From Diphasiastrum complanatum (Eukaryota > Streptophyta > Lycopodiopsida > Lycopodiales > Lycopodiaceae): a DNA stretch of 64,000 nucleotides. The position numbers and the translations under genes were made by a program. The stretch covers positions 3,686,039 through 3,750,038 of the forward strand of contig CM055106.1 in NCBI GenBank assembly GCA_029204225.1. Reading direction: 5' to 3'. Positions 12,453-22,882 of the stretch are shown here, in pieces (positions within the stretch are counted from its first letter, which is position 1; the number at the start of each line of letters is the position of its first letter). The notes under the pieces are model-generated. The model did no database searches, had not been told where the DNA came from, and saw only the letters and a program-made list of their open reading frames with translations.

Positions 12453-12989
12453 GAAAGAAAAGCATGGCTATTTTACATATGTAATCTTGTTGTGGATAGT
12501 CACTATCCAGAAGGCATGAATGTTACTACTTTTACAACATTAATTGCACTCATTTTCAGCTTGTAGGCTGTTGCTATTTTTGTAGAGTGGAATGTGCCCA
12601 TATATGAGGCTTCTACTATTGTTTTGGAGATGTTTTTTGTGGTGAACATATGTTGAACTATTAGATATAAATACGCCCATCTATGAGACTCTTTGCCTCT
12701 TTTTTAATGTGGTTTTGTTGGATAGACAATTGCTAAACAAATACTATATTTAGGTTTTGAAATACAACATACATTTCTCAATGATGATAATATGAAGTTG
12801 TCTGAGTGAAAGTTATGATCAACAACAAATCTTATGTCAAGAAAATGAAAGGGAATGTTTGTTTGGGTCCAAATGGCTTGTTTGCCATGGATTTGCCAAG
12901 TTGCTTTGCATATGTATTGGACTATCATGGTATGACATGAAATCTAAGGGATCAACATGGATCGATCTACCCTGATACCCTATATTAAG
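12453..12989. other. No gene seen; repeat containing a CATGGATYTGC word
   Basis: No coding region. The word CATGGATTTGC or close variants occurs near 12890 and 12953, and again four times at 17635-17985, some followed by CCTGATACC. This suggests the same unclassified repeat is present in both places. Confidence 0.4.
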
Positions 12990-13628
12990 TATGAAAGATT
13001 TTAGATCCTTAAGATCCAATCTACTTGAATGATCTTTGGTTAGAAGAGAAATACACTACCAATCTCACCAATGTAGAAAAATCAGCATCTACACACAATT
13101 TGAGATGCAAACACTAATAGAACTTGAATGAAATGATTATGTACTATTGTTGTCCGTAAAAAACCAGCAAACTAATGTATTTCACACATGTGGATCCAAA
13201 AATATCAAATATAGATCATTCAACACATAGATTTGCAAGCAATCACCAAGATAGTGCACCAATGGATAGTAGAACCCAAGAGGATCATGTATAAGCATGA
13301 AATGAAATAGAGAAGAGAGACGATCACTCTTTCCACGAGTTACATCCTTTTATAGCAGGTCCAAACCCTATTTGGCCACTTGGCTTTCTCACCAAAATGC
13401 TAACCCTACTAATTTTGGGTCTAGATTCAATGTACGCAACTTATTCAAATTGAATCTACTCAAACTCGCATTCTATCTTTCCCACACTTTCAAAAAATGT
13501 TTATTCAAATGAAATTTAGACTTATGAACTTTGAAAGGTCAACCTCTAAGTCTAAAACAAGTTTTGGCCTCAATATGCCAAATATGGAAATATTGCAAAA
13601 TGTGATGAAACTAGTTGAATCTTTCACA
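12990..13628 (-). repeat. Family 1-type LTR
   Basis: The right end TTTCACA abuts CTCCATCTTC, the complement of a purine tract like that of the complete element. The left end TATGAAAGATT mirrors AATCTTTCACA. Length 639 bp matches other family 1 LTRs here (640 and 653 bp). A minus-strand TATA box TATAAAAGG is at 13347-13355 and a CACACATGTG palindrome at 13183-13192. Its first 366 bp (13261-13628) are the part copied in the 951-bp tandem array. Confidence 0.75.
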
Positions 13629-14211
13629 CTCCATCTTCAACTAGTTTTAGCCTAAACTTTGATAATACTCCAAGTGAAGTCCTATGCTTCATAAACAAGT
13701 CTTTCCCCAATGCTTTGGTGAAGATTTCAGCTACACATTCCTTTGAAAACACATGTTGAAGCTCCATCTCCTTTGCAATGACTCGCTCCCTCACAAAATG
13801 ATATGTTATCTCAATATGCTTGCTCCTAGCATGAAAGATAGGATTGGATGTCATTCTTTGGGCTGATTGATTGTCACAAAAGATGATTGGGCTCTCTGAA
13901 AAATCCAGCAAGTGAAGATCCTTGATCATCCTCTTGATCCATACCATCTCCTTTGTGCAATGTGTAAGAGCTTTGTACTCGGCCTCACTAGATGACAATA
14001 AGATAGTGGCTTGTTTCTTTGCCATCCATGATATAGCTCCATCACCTATGAAAATACAATAAGCACTAATGGATTTCCTATCCATTACATCTCCAACATA
14101 GTCCGAATCTGAAAATCCAAAAAGATTAGGTGATGATCCCTCATACAATATGCCAAAATCTCAAGTTCCAATGATGTACCTCAAAACTCGCTTTCCTAGC
14201 TTCCAATGCTA
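13629..14211 (-). pseudogene. Family 1 RNase H, array copy 1
   Basis: The minus frame gives SSPNLFGFSDSDYVGDVMDR, the SSSEAEYKAL box, FCDNQSAQRM and the C-terminal LTKAL-type tail ending LKLVEDGV and a stop. The three RNase H acidic positions (SDSD, SEAEY, CDN) are kept. The piece begins at an LTR junction, so it has no RT. A TGA replaces the CGA of copy 2 in the GTRDF motif. The adjoining purine tract reads GAAGATGGAG, with one base changed from the family form. Confidence 0.88.
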
Positions 14212-14579
14212 AATGGATAGTAGAACCCAAGAGGATCATGTATAAGCATGAAATGAAATAGAGAAGAGAGAAGATCACTCTTTCCACGAGTTACATCCTT
14301 TTATAGCAGGTCCAAACCCTATTTGGCCACTTGGCTTTCCCACCAAAATGCTAACCCTACTAATTTTGGGTCTAGATTCAATGTACGCAACTTATTCAAA
14401 TTGAATCTACTCAAACTCGCATTCTATCTTTTCCACACTTTCAAAAAGTGTCTATTCAAATGAAATTTAGACTAATGAACTTTGAAAGGTCAACCTCTAA
14501 GTCTAAAACAAGTTTTGGCCTCAATATGCCAAATATGGAAATATTGCAAAATGTGATGAAACTAGTTGAATCTTTCACA
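14212..14579 (-). repeat. Partial family 1 LTR, array copy 2
   Basis: Matches 13261-13628 almost base for base, including the TATAAAAGG box. It is cut on the left at the same LTR position and joins RNase H sequence there through a CCAATG overlap. Confidence 0.85.
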
Positions 14580-15162
14580 CTCCCTCTTCAACTAGTTTTA
14601 GCCTAAACTTTGATAATACTCCAAGTGAAGTCCTATGCTTCATAAACAAGTCTTTCCCCAATGCTTTGGTGAAGATTTCAGCTACACATTTCTTTGAAAA
14701 CACATGTTGAAGCTCCATCTCCTTTGCAATGACTCGCTCCCTCACAAAATGATATGTTATCTCAATATGCTTGCTCCTAGCATGAAAGATAGGATTGGAT
14801 GTCATTCTTTGGGCTGATTGATTGTCACAAAAGATGATTGGGCTCTCTGAAAAATCTAGCAAGTGAAGATCCTTGATCATCCTCTTGATCCATACCATCT
14901 CCTTTGTGCAATGTGTAAGAGCTTTGTACTCGGCCTCACTAGATGACAATGAAATAGTGGCTTGTTTCTTTGCCATCCATGATATAGCTCCATCACCTAT
15001 GAAAATACAATAAGCACTAATGGATTTCCTATCCATTACATCTCCAGCATAGTCCGAATCTGAAAATCCAAAAAGATTAGGTGATGATCCCTCATACAAT
15101 ATGCCAAAATCTCGAGTTCCAATGATGTACCTCAAAACTCGCTTTCCTAGCTTCCAATGCTA
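14580..15162 (-). pseudogene. Family 1 RNase H, array copy 2
   Basis: An open frame of 186 residues starts at MRYIIGTRDFGILYEG and runs to LKLVEEGV and a stop. It contains SDSDYAGD, SSSEAEY and CDNQSAQ, so the RNase H active-site acids are present. Purine tract GAAGAGGGAG follows on the minus strand, as in the complete family 1 element. It lacks RT and is not a functional gene. It differs from copy 1 by single-base changes only, which points to a recent duplication or to gene conversion. Confidence 0.88.
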
Positions 15163-15529
15163 AATGGATAGTAGAACCCAAGAGAACCATGTATAAGCAT
15201 GAAATGAAATAGAGAAGAGAGAATATCACTCTCTCCATGAGTTACATCCTTTTATAACAGGTCAAAACCCTATTTGACCACTTGGCTTTCCCACCAAAAT
15301 GCTAACCCTACTAATTTTGGGTCTAGATTCAATGTACCCAACTTATTCAAATTGAATCTACTCAAACTCGCATTCTATCTTTTCCACACTTTCAAAAAGT
15401 GTTCATTCAAATGAAATTTAGACTAATTAACTTTGAAAAGTCAACCTCTAAGTCTAAAACAAGTTTTGCCTCAATATGCCAAATATGGAAATATTGCAAA
15501 ATGTGATGAAAGTAGTTGAATCTGTCACA
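15163..15529 (-). repeat. Partial family 1 LTR, array copy 3
   Basis: Third copy of the 366-bp LTR start, shorter by one base and more diverged than copies 1 and 2 (about ten differences by eye). The sequence right of 15529 is unrelated, so the array ends here. Confidence 0.8.
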
Positions 15530-15702
15530 TTAAGCATGGACTTCAACCATTTCATATGTAACTTTTTAGTATGGTTTTGTGTTTCATGATGTTAACATTG
15601 TTAAGAAATGCCTAAATATGATTTTCTGCTCTCATACTAATCAATATGTCTTCTACACTAATATGATTATTTAGAGCAAAACATATTGCTACTTTAGTTT
15701 AT

Positions 15703-15860
15703 AGTGGGTAAGACTGGACTAAACTTTGAATACCTTATATGTTGTGTTATCGTGAATCTTGTTTTGAACATGGATAACAATTGATGCTCAACTATGACAC
15801 ATGTCTTCTTTACTAACCTAACTCATGCAGTTTTCTGTTGTGGGATGGTGGCATGTAACA
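15703..15860 (+). repeat. Diverged direct repeat, copy 1
   Basis: Shares AGACTGGACTA, GACATGGATAACAA-like, GATGCTCAACTATGA and GTTGTGGGATGGTGGCA words in the same order with 18172-18330. Confidence 0.6.
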
Positions 15861-15988
15861 GATGTGCATCTTAGAACTTGCTTCACTTTATCATTACTCT
15901 GTATTGTAAGATTTCAAGCAACTATTTTAAACCTGTTATACTATAAAACAAAGGGTTAAAAACATTTGTTGTCAAGGCGGACTAGGTG

Positions 15989-15991
<3 letters not shown>

Positions 15992-16081
<90 letters not shown>
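15992..16081. repeat. (TC)45 microsatellite
   Basis: An uninterrupted run of TC dinucleotides about 90 bp long with no imperfect unit. Likely length-variable between individuals. Confidence 0.97.
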
Positions 16082-16085
<4 letters not shown>

Positions 16086-18171
16086 ACTCTTCTTTATCAA
16101 AAATTACTACCCTTGATCATGCTATAAACAAACATTTATGATATGAGGGTCCTAAACTTTTTTGCCAACCCAACCAGTTTTAATACTTTCAAAAAAAAAA
16201 TTCCCACCATTTTTGGTTGAAGGGGAGCTTCCACGATACTTTCTATGGAACCACTATATGTAGCCTGTTCTCGAAGGAGTTTCTTCTACTTTACGGTGAG
16301 AAGAAGTTTGGAAGTGATGGCACTCTCCCTGGCTTGAGGTTATCTGCTTTAAACCCTACGCTATGTGGTTTTGCTCATATCATGTATTTGCATTCATCTC
16401 TTGTATACTTATGAATGTTATCAGATGTGGTTGATAATAAATAGGAAGGTATGAATTTGTTGTCCAGCGATGGATCAGTGAGGGTTCATATTACCATTTT
16501 TGGCATGATTTTTACTCCATATTCTATTCGTTGTCCAATGATGGACCAACGATGAAGCTCACTCAATAATGGACGGTCTTGCTGAGGATGGATAGGTTGT
16601 TGTCCAGCAATGGACCTGCAACGATCTATCCTAAGCAAGATAGTCAAAATATTGATACTTATGGGTAGCTGTCCAGCCAGTGATGGACCAAGATTTCCTT
16701 CCGCATACTTCAAAAAGCATGTTTATGATAGTTATACATCGTGTGTGATAGATTGAGGCAAGTGCTTCATTATGACCAGCGATGAAGCATTTCCTGTCTC
16801 ATAAATGGTTATATGGATTCAAACTCCATATCATAGATATGAATGGATGATAATGTGGTTTGTTAACTACAGTTTACAGTATATTTTACTATCTTTCAAA
16901 GGACAGCATGAATATGTGGTTGTTCCATAAGTAACTAAGGGTTACATACATACTCTAGAAATGAAGCTACTATAGTATGAAACTATTATCAAAAGATAAA
17001 ACTCAGATGCTGGAACATGCTGATTATGATTAGTATACCGCATGCTGTAACCAGTTTTTCATACTTGTGATTGATTGCTTCTTCACAGGGAAGACTACTA
17101 TGTGTAAGCACTAACAAATTAAACTTGCACTCTCTGTAGCATCAAATATTACTACTATCTTTATTTTCAATTAGGTTCAGTTTCAAAACATAAAGCGATA
17201 AGCGTTTGCACAGGTATGCACATGAAACCATTCACTTCAGATTTGTATAGGCTATGAATGATAGGCTCTCCTTAAAGTACCTACTATCACTTTCACAATG
17301 GCTGACAATAACGGTATGAACGTTTTAAGACTAAGGAAGGCAAGATCACTCGAGGGGACTAAATATGGCATCCTCACAAGAGACCACTACTACAATCATC
17401 CAGGTAAGGGTTTTTTGAACAATTTTTAGATTTTGCAAGCATCACCTATGCTCGAAAGGTAAGGTGTCTCTTCACGAATATATTCCATTCTAGGTGACTA
17501 ATAAAGATCCTAAAACACAGAATCTAGTTGGTTTCTATTCAGTTCAACTATATCACTTCATAGATAATATAATTTTTCTACGTTAAATGACACCCACGTT
17601 GTCCCAAAGCAAGGTTTCTTCTCAAATTATCTTGGACAACATGGATTTGCATAAGATAAACGATTTTTACAGAAGGATTAGAATGGCATGGATCTGCCCT
17701 GATACCTTATAAAAACCATGAGAACCTCATCAATAAAATGAAGCCTATCCGATACAAGGGTTCAAGAAAAACCACTGGATGGATATGGAGTTACGATAAA
17801 TGTAAATTTACTCATAGCTACACTATTTAACCATGGCGTATGCTAATTTAATACCCCTTCGGTTATTATATCAAGCTATGGTGAGATACAACTGGAAAGC
17901 ATGGATATGCTCAGGAGTATGGACAGTAATGCTTGATGTTTCTTAAGTCACACGGGTTAGAATAGCATGGATTTGCTTTGACACCGGCACACGTGTTCAC
18001 ACCATGTCTTTTGGCAATAATCAATATATACGGTGAAAACTTTTCATACTTGTGCTATAAACAAATTAAACTGATATAGACCAATGCCCAAAAACTGATC
18101 AGCATGGCACTCGCCTTATTACGGTAACGGAGGGGCTTGGCCTATCGTCATAAAATCATCTTTGTGTTTGG

Positions 18172-18330
18172 GAAGACTGGACTATGTTTTAAAATGTTTT
18201 TTATGCTGATAAGTAGTATAACCTCTTTTGGACATGGATAACAACTAATGCTCAGCTATGATACCTGTCTTCCGCACTATACTAACTCGTGTGGTTTTGT
18301 GTTGTGGGATGGTGGCAGGTATCAGCTGGA
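18172..18330 (+). repeat. Diverged direct repeat, copy 2
   Basis: Partner of 15703-15860, about 2.47 kb away in the same orientation. Ends with the shared GTTGTGGGATGGTGGCA word. Confidence 0.6.
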
Positions 18331-18680
18331 CATTTTGAGAGTGGTTATGCTATATGGTGCTTTACTTTTCAGCTTTATTGTACCTTGTTGGTTTATGAAT
18401 AAAGGCTTCAAAGGGTTTGGTCTTGCTTTGTCAAGAGGAACTATGTGAAATTGTGTATCTCTCTCTCTTTGCACCCTTGAGGTGTAACTCCTACTATTCC
18501 TTGGTTGGGATAGTACTAAACCCTTACCTTTTATCCAATTCATAAGCTAACAAAGGTCTGTTTTCATGTTTTAGTCCACATGATGGTTTTAGGATATTGC
18601 TCTTTTGGGTTATGGGGAGCCCCTACCTCCACCTAACCATTTTATTTAGACGCTTATTTGTTGTATGAAAAAAGGTCGTA

Positions 18681-19271
18681 ATGATGTATTATTTTATCAT
18701 TGACACTGATAGGGCTACTTGTTCTTCTGCTGGACTTGAAAATAAGGTTTTGTGTTTGAATGATCTGTTGGGGACTTTCGACTGGGTTAAGATCTATCTG
18801 GAGTTTGTTAAAAAGAAGGATATGTTGAGTATGGTAGAAGATCTGTATGGTCGGCTCAATGAATTTGTCGAAAGATTTGAACAAGATGAAAGATTTTTTA
18901 ATCTAGACATTAGGAAAGTCTTTGCATGCCTTGAGAATGAGAATGGTAATTCTTTTGTTGATGTGCCACATACATCCTCTGATGCACCACTTTCACCACA
19001 CCCTTTGGTCTTTTTAGACGAGCTTGATGAGGATAGTGCTTCCCAACTTGAATTGTTTTCTCAAGATATCTATAATATTCGTGACCAATCTTCGTATGAC
19101 TTCTGCCAATCCAAAAACTGTCAAATCTATTTTGTACCCAGCAGAACTATTGAGTTCAAATATGCCTTTACTGCCTATAAGCTTTGGAGCCTTTCTATTG
19201 TCAATTTTCTTGCCCCTGTGCCTATCGACCTTTGGATCTTGATGTCATATCTTATTGAAAAAGAGATTTAG
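18681..19271 (+). CDS. Hypothetical protein, 196 residues
   Basis: One uninterrupted frame from ATG to TAG. The product has an acidic middle (LDELDEDSASQLELFSQDI) and a hydrophobic C-terminus (KLWSLSIVNFLAPVPIDLWI) that could be a membrane-associated helix. There is no signal peptide and no domain I can name. It lies in the small region (18.7-21.0 kb) that is not obviously retrotransposon. It could be an exon of an undescribed host gene, an ORF carried by an unclassified element, or a chance frame; no splice pattern or codon signal lets me decide. Confidence 0.35.
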   Translation: MMYYFIIDTDRATCSSAGLENKVLCLNDLLGTFDWVKIYLEFVKKKDMLSMVEDLYGRLNEFVERFEQDERFFNLDIRKVFACLENENGNSFVDVPHTSSDAPLSPHPLVFLDELDEDSASQLELFSQDIYNIRDQSSYDFCQSKNCQIYFVPSRTIEFKYAFTAYKLWSLSIVNFLAPVPIDLWILMSYLIEKEI

Positions 19272-19568
19272 CAAGAGATCTGAAGACATTAACATAAATG
19301 TTCAATGTATCCCATGGCACTAACGCTAAAGACCCTTGTTTGTAGTGCATGAAGACAACAAAAGACATGACAAGGAGTACAGGAATATCAAGAGATCGAG
19401 AAGATTCTAATTGGAAACTTGTACTACTGATTTCTCTTCAAAATGTTCAAATCTGTACATTGCATGCGGAGGTGCATATTATAGAAAAAATAATATATCT
19501 TCACATCTTGTTTGCATAGAATTCCAAGCAAGAGGCCTCTGTGAAGGAAGCTATTTCTAGATTAGAGG

Positions 19569-20346
19569 ATGTGTTGTCCAAAATGCTTACATCAAGGCCA
19601 CATTAAAATAAAAAAAAATGACAAGCTATCAGGTAAAACAGGAAATATTCCATGCAACCCGAGCATTGGAGGATCCAAAGCTCGAAGATTTTTATCATAT
19701 TATTCTGGCAAACAGTCCAAGATTCAATACTCGGTTTGGAAAGAAATTATTGCAACAACTCAAGATTTCAAAGAAGAAAGTTCTACTCGTATACTCAAAG
19801 TAGAAGTTTGGAAAAAACTAGACAACATGGTAAAATACTTGAGAAAAGAGAAATTTCCAAATACTAATGTACAAATGATACAGAAAACAACTAGTGAATT
19901 TGTGGATGCAGTTCAAAGTGCATGGGGTGTTGATCATATAACACATTATATGGTAAGATTTTGATGTTACACTACTATAGACAAATACGTGCAATTAAAT
20001 TAGATACTTTTGGTACTAATTTAGATTATGTTTTTATGACATGCAGGATGTATTACAACATCATTCGACATTCTTTGCAAGAAATAGTAGAAGTCTTAGC
20101 ATATGGTCATCGCAAAAAATGGAAAAATCTCATTGGCAAGCAAGAGTGGCATTTCATAAAACTACACAACATGGCGGGACCAGCACAAAAAACAACTATA
20201 TACTGCAACTTTTCCAATGGTTTTACAGAAGACTCCAAATTCGTCATAATACAAAATCGACAGATTATAAAAAATTTCAAAAAGCATGCAAATTTATACA
20301 AGCCAATAGACAACAGACACACAATAAAATTTTGTATATTAAATGA
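19569..20346 (+). CDS. Predicted two-exon gene fragment, possibly transposase-like
   Basis: Exon 1 is open from 19569 to 19952. A plant-type intron follows: donor TATATG|GTAAGATTTT at 19953 and acceptor ATGACATGCAG at 20046, 94 bp and T-rich. Removing it keeps the frame, and exon 2 (20047-20346) stays open for 99 more codons to a TGA. The join falls in ...THYM|DVLQHHSTFF, followed by WSSQKMEKSHWQARVAFHKT. The spacing of THY..H, S.Q..EK.H..A and a later HGG reminds me of the tail of some eukaryotic transposase-like proteins, but that is impression only. The true start is unknown, since the frame may belong to a longer gene. Confidence 0.4.
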
Positions 20347-20374
20347 AAATATACAAAGTACAATTCAGCAGTAT

Positions 20375-20790
20375 CTACTCTACTTCCGATACTTTCTCTA
20401 ATGAAAGTTGTAACTTAGAATCATGCAACAATTTCTTTCTTTTGTATGGATTCAACAGCTCATACTTTTCATACTGACTCTGATCAACGTAAGTAGCATA
20501 CAATGCAAAATGAGATGATCTGAATATGGAATTCACTGGTCCATATCCTAAAATTTTAAATGGAATGGTTTTCTTTACAAAAATTATTTTATGCACCTTA
20601 TTAAAATTATGTCCTCCAAGAAAATGAGATAGTGCCTTGATTGCTATAATCATAGTCTTACCATGTTGATGAAACTTTGAATGGGCAACACTTATCTCAC
20701 TATTCTTAAAGAACTTTAGATAGTGCCCCAGTGCATGATCTCTTGAAAATTCTCCAGCAGAAAAAATCTTTGCCCTCCTCGACGAATTGT
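20375..20790 (-). CDS. Unidentified coding segment, convergent with the previous one
   Basis: The minus frame is free of stops from about 20790 to a TAG at 20375. The last 92 codons begin MIIAIKALSHFLGGHNFNKV; upstream the frame reads FSRDHALGHYLKFFKNSEI. A second open minus-strand piece (about 21018-20890, with SQLGFPQPTVYSPTTLTSKG) could be an upstream exon, with GT- and AG-like edges between them, but no single splice model is compelling. It ends 28 bp from the stop of the plus-strand gene. An LTR at 21019 abuts the upstream side, so an insertion may have broken this gene. Function unknown. Confidence 0.35.
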
Positions 20791-21018
20791 GAAATCATCA
20801 AAAAAAATTGTTTCTTGAAATGAAAAAAAACAACGTAAGCTCTAGTATAGACTCTAACATAACAAATCTACTAGTACATAATAAGATACAAAAACTTATG
20901 CATTCGGCTTTGTCTTCCCTGATTACTGTCTCTCCATCAATATTATGTCTACCTTTCGATGTCAATGTTGTTGGTGAATAGACAGTTGGTTGTGGAAAAC
21001 CAAGTTGACTTTGGATTA

Positions 21019-21639
21019 TGAGAAATCCTAAATTCACACGTGTGGGACGTCCTACACATGTAATTTTGATCTCCTAAGCTCAATAACACCATAAAGATCA
21101 GACTAGTATTGGTTGTCAATAGGAAAGTTGATCATACAAGCAATATTATTGTGTTACAAGCAACTTCTGTTAACAAAACATAAGACTAAGCATCATAAAT
21201 GCCTCTACTCGGCTAGAGAGAGAAAATAAGAAGTACAAAACTCGTGGAGAGAGAGAGAGCACAAAGAGCTTGTCTCCAAATTTGCATTACACACAAATTT
21301 TATCATTTTCTCAATGAGAGTACATCACATATATATAGATCCATGGACTCTTCTCCTACTTTGAGTTGAATTGGAGTTGTGAATCCACCTCTCAAGCTAT
21401 CTAGACTTATTCAAGCCACCTCACTATGTCTAATTGTGCCATCTAGTCTTTTCATGCATTAAATGTGGCATGTAAAGTACAAATGGCAATTCCTATGGTA
21501 GCTTGAGTTTCTACTTCTACCTACTTTGAATATTCTATTCTAAGATGGGTCTTTACTAAGCCAAAAGAGCTCAATTCATCTTTGGCATTTTTAGGACCCA
21601 TACTCACAACATTAGATAGATTTTTCCAATATTTTGACA
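21019..21639 (-). repeat. 3' LTR of a family 2-related element
   Basis: The right end ATTTTGACA abuts CTCCTCCT, the complement of a purine tract. The left end TGAGAAATCC was chosen by analogy with other family 2 LTRs, which end shortly after the CACACGTGTG palindrome, here at 21035-21044. A minus-strand TATA run CTATATATAT is near 21328-21338. Length 621 bp. Confidence 0.7.
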
Positions 21640-21645
21640 CTCCTC

Positions 21646-22640
21646 CTAAAAATGTATCTTATGTGGATCAAGCATTGATCTTGAGATAAGACCAAGATTA
21701 GACCTATGCTTTGAGAAGACACTTTTGCAAAGTGGCTTTGTGAGAAGATCAGCAATACACGAAGATGTGTCGATATGTTCTAAGTTGATTTCACCTCCAA
21801 TGAGCTTTTCCCTTACAAAATGGTGTGCCACTTCTATATGCTTGTTTTTTGCATGAAAAATAGGATTTTTTGCAAGAGCTTGTGCCGATATGTTGTCACA
21901 TTTGATCAAGGGAAGATCATCATCTTTGATGCACTTTAGCTCCATGATTAACCTCTTGATCCAAAGTAGCTCTTTAGTTGTTGTAGTGAGTGCTTTGTAC
22001 TCAGCCTCACAAGATGATAGAGATATGGTATCTTGCTTCTTTGAAAGCCAAGACACAAGATTGCCTCCAAGAAATATAGTATATGCATTAATGGACTTCC
22101 GATCCATTTTATCACTTGCAAAATCGGAATCTGAATAGCCAACAATGGTTAGATCTTCATTCTTGTACAATAAACCATAATCTTGAGTAGAAGATACATA
22201 TCTTAGAACTCTCTTGGCCATCTTCCAATGTTGGATCTTGGGATCTTGCATAAATTGCATCAATTTGTGCACACAATAGCTCAAATCGGGTCTAGTGATA
22301 GTAAGCCAAATTAAAGAGCCTATAAAACTCCTATAAAGTGTGATGTCCTCGAAGGATCTTTCATCAACTTTAATAGGATCTTTTACATGTTGCTCCATGG
22401 GAGTATCTATGTCTTTACAATTTTGCATATTGAATTTTCTCAACATAGAAAAGACATATCTAGATTGACAAATAAAAGCATACTCTTCATGAAAATCAAT
22501 CTCAAGGCCCAAAATGTAATGGATCTCTCCTAGATCTTGCATTTTAAATTCTTTTCCTAATGCATCTTTGGTTTCTTGAACTAGCACAAAACAACTTCCA
22601 CTAAGAATAATGTCATCTACATAGATTAAAAGAATGACAA
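21646..22640 (-). pseudogene. Family 2 RT C-terminus and RNase H, 5'-truncated
   Basis: A single open frame carries ILLIYVDDIILSGS, FKMQDLGEIHYILGLEID, TITRPDLSYCV, the RNase H boxes YSDSDFASDK, SSCEAEYKAL and KCDNISAQAL, and a LLTKPL tail, then stops. RT from YVDD and all of RNase H are collinear with the family and free of frameshifts. The remainder upstream of YVDD (gag, PR, IN, RT fingers) is missing; at about 22640 the frame passes into unrelated GC-richer sequence, so the first ~58 residues of the open frame are not retroviral. It is adjacent to its own LTR at 21019-21639. Not functional alone. Confidence 0.88.
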
Positions 22641-22882
22641 TAATATATGCAAAGTGTGCATCAGAAAAAAGATTTGTAAAAAAAAGAACTTGTAGAGAGA
22701 CGTTGAAGGATGAGCGACATACTTGCAATGGGAATGAGGTGCGAGCGTAGGATGAGTGATGAGCAAAACAATGGGTAGCGAATCTATGGACAACGCAATC
22801 CAACAGGCGCAATTTAGGAGAACAACAGGATGACTAGCAAATTTGTGGCCACAACGCAGGATGAACTCTTGGGCAATGAAGA

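Larger units (their letters stand above)
13261..15527 (-). repeat. 951-bp tandem array of partial LTR plus RNase H
   Basis: The anchor AATGGATAGTAGAACCC begins at 13261, 14212 and 15163, exactly 951 bp apart. A second anchor, the LTR end TCTTTCA or TCTGTCA, falls at 13626, 14577 and 15527, the last shortened by one deleted G. Each full unit is a 366-bp LTR start joined to about 585 bp of RNase H. There are two full units and a final LTR-only piece. The two RNase H copies differ at only a handful of bases; the rightmost LTR piece is more diverged. Confidence 0.9.
15530..18680. other. Gene-poor stretch with weak repeats
   Basis: No coding region I can support. It contains the TC microsatellite, a cluster of TGTCCAGCRATGGA words at 16460-16790, a diverged direct repeat (15703-15860 against 18172-18330), and several CATGGATTTGC words at 17635-17985. 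Most of it may be one old unclassified repeat. Confidence 0.5.

Noticed and set aside
12971-12980. CCTGATACC next to the LTR at 12990 as a primer-binding site
   Set aside because: It is not contiguous with the LTR and lacks GCTC. The same phrase occurs at about 17695 within a CATGGATCTGC repeat that has no LTR beside it. The LTR's other side carries the purine tract, so this is a 3' LTR.
18681-21018. Endogenous plant virus insertion
   Set aside because: The unknown ORFs show no RNA polymerase, movement-protein or capsid motif that I can identify, and one has a plant intron. Not claimed.
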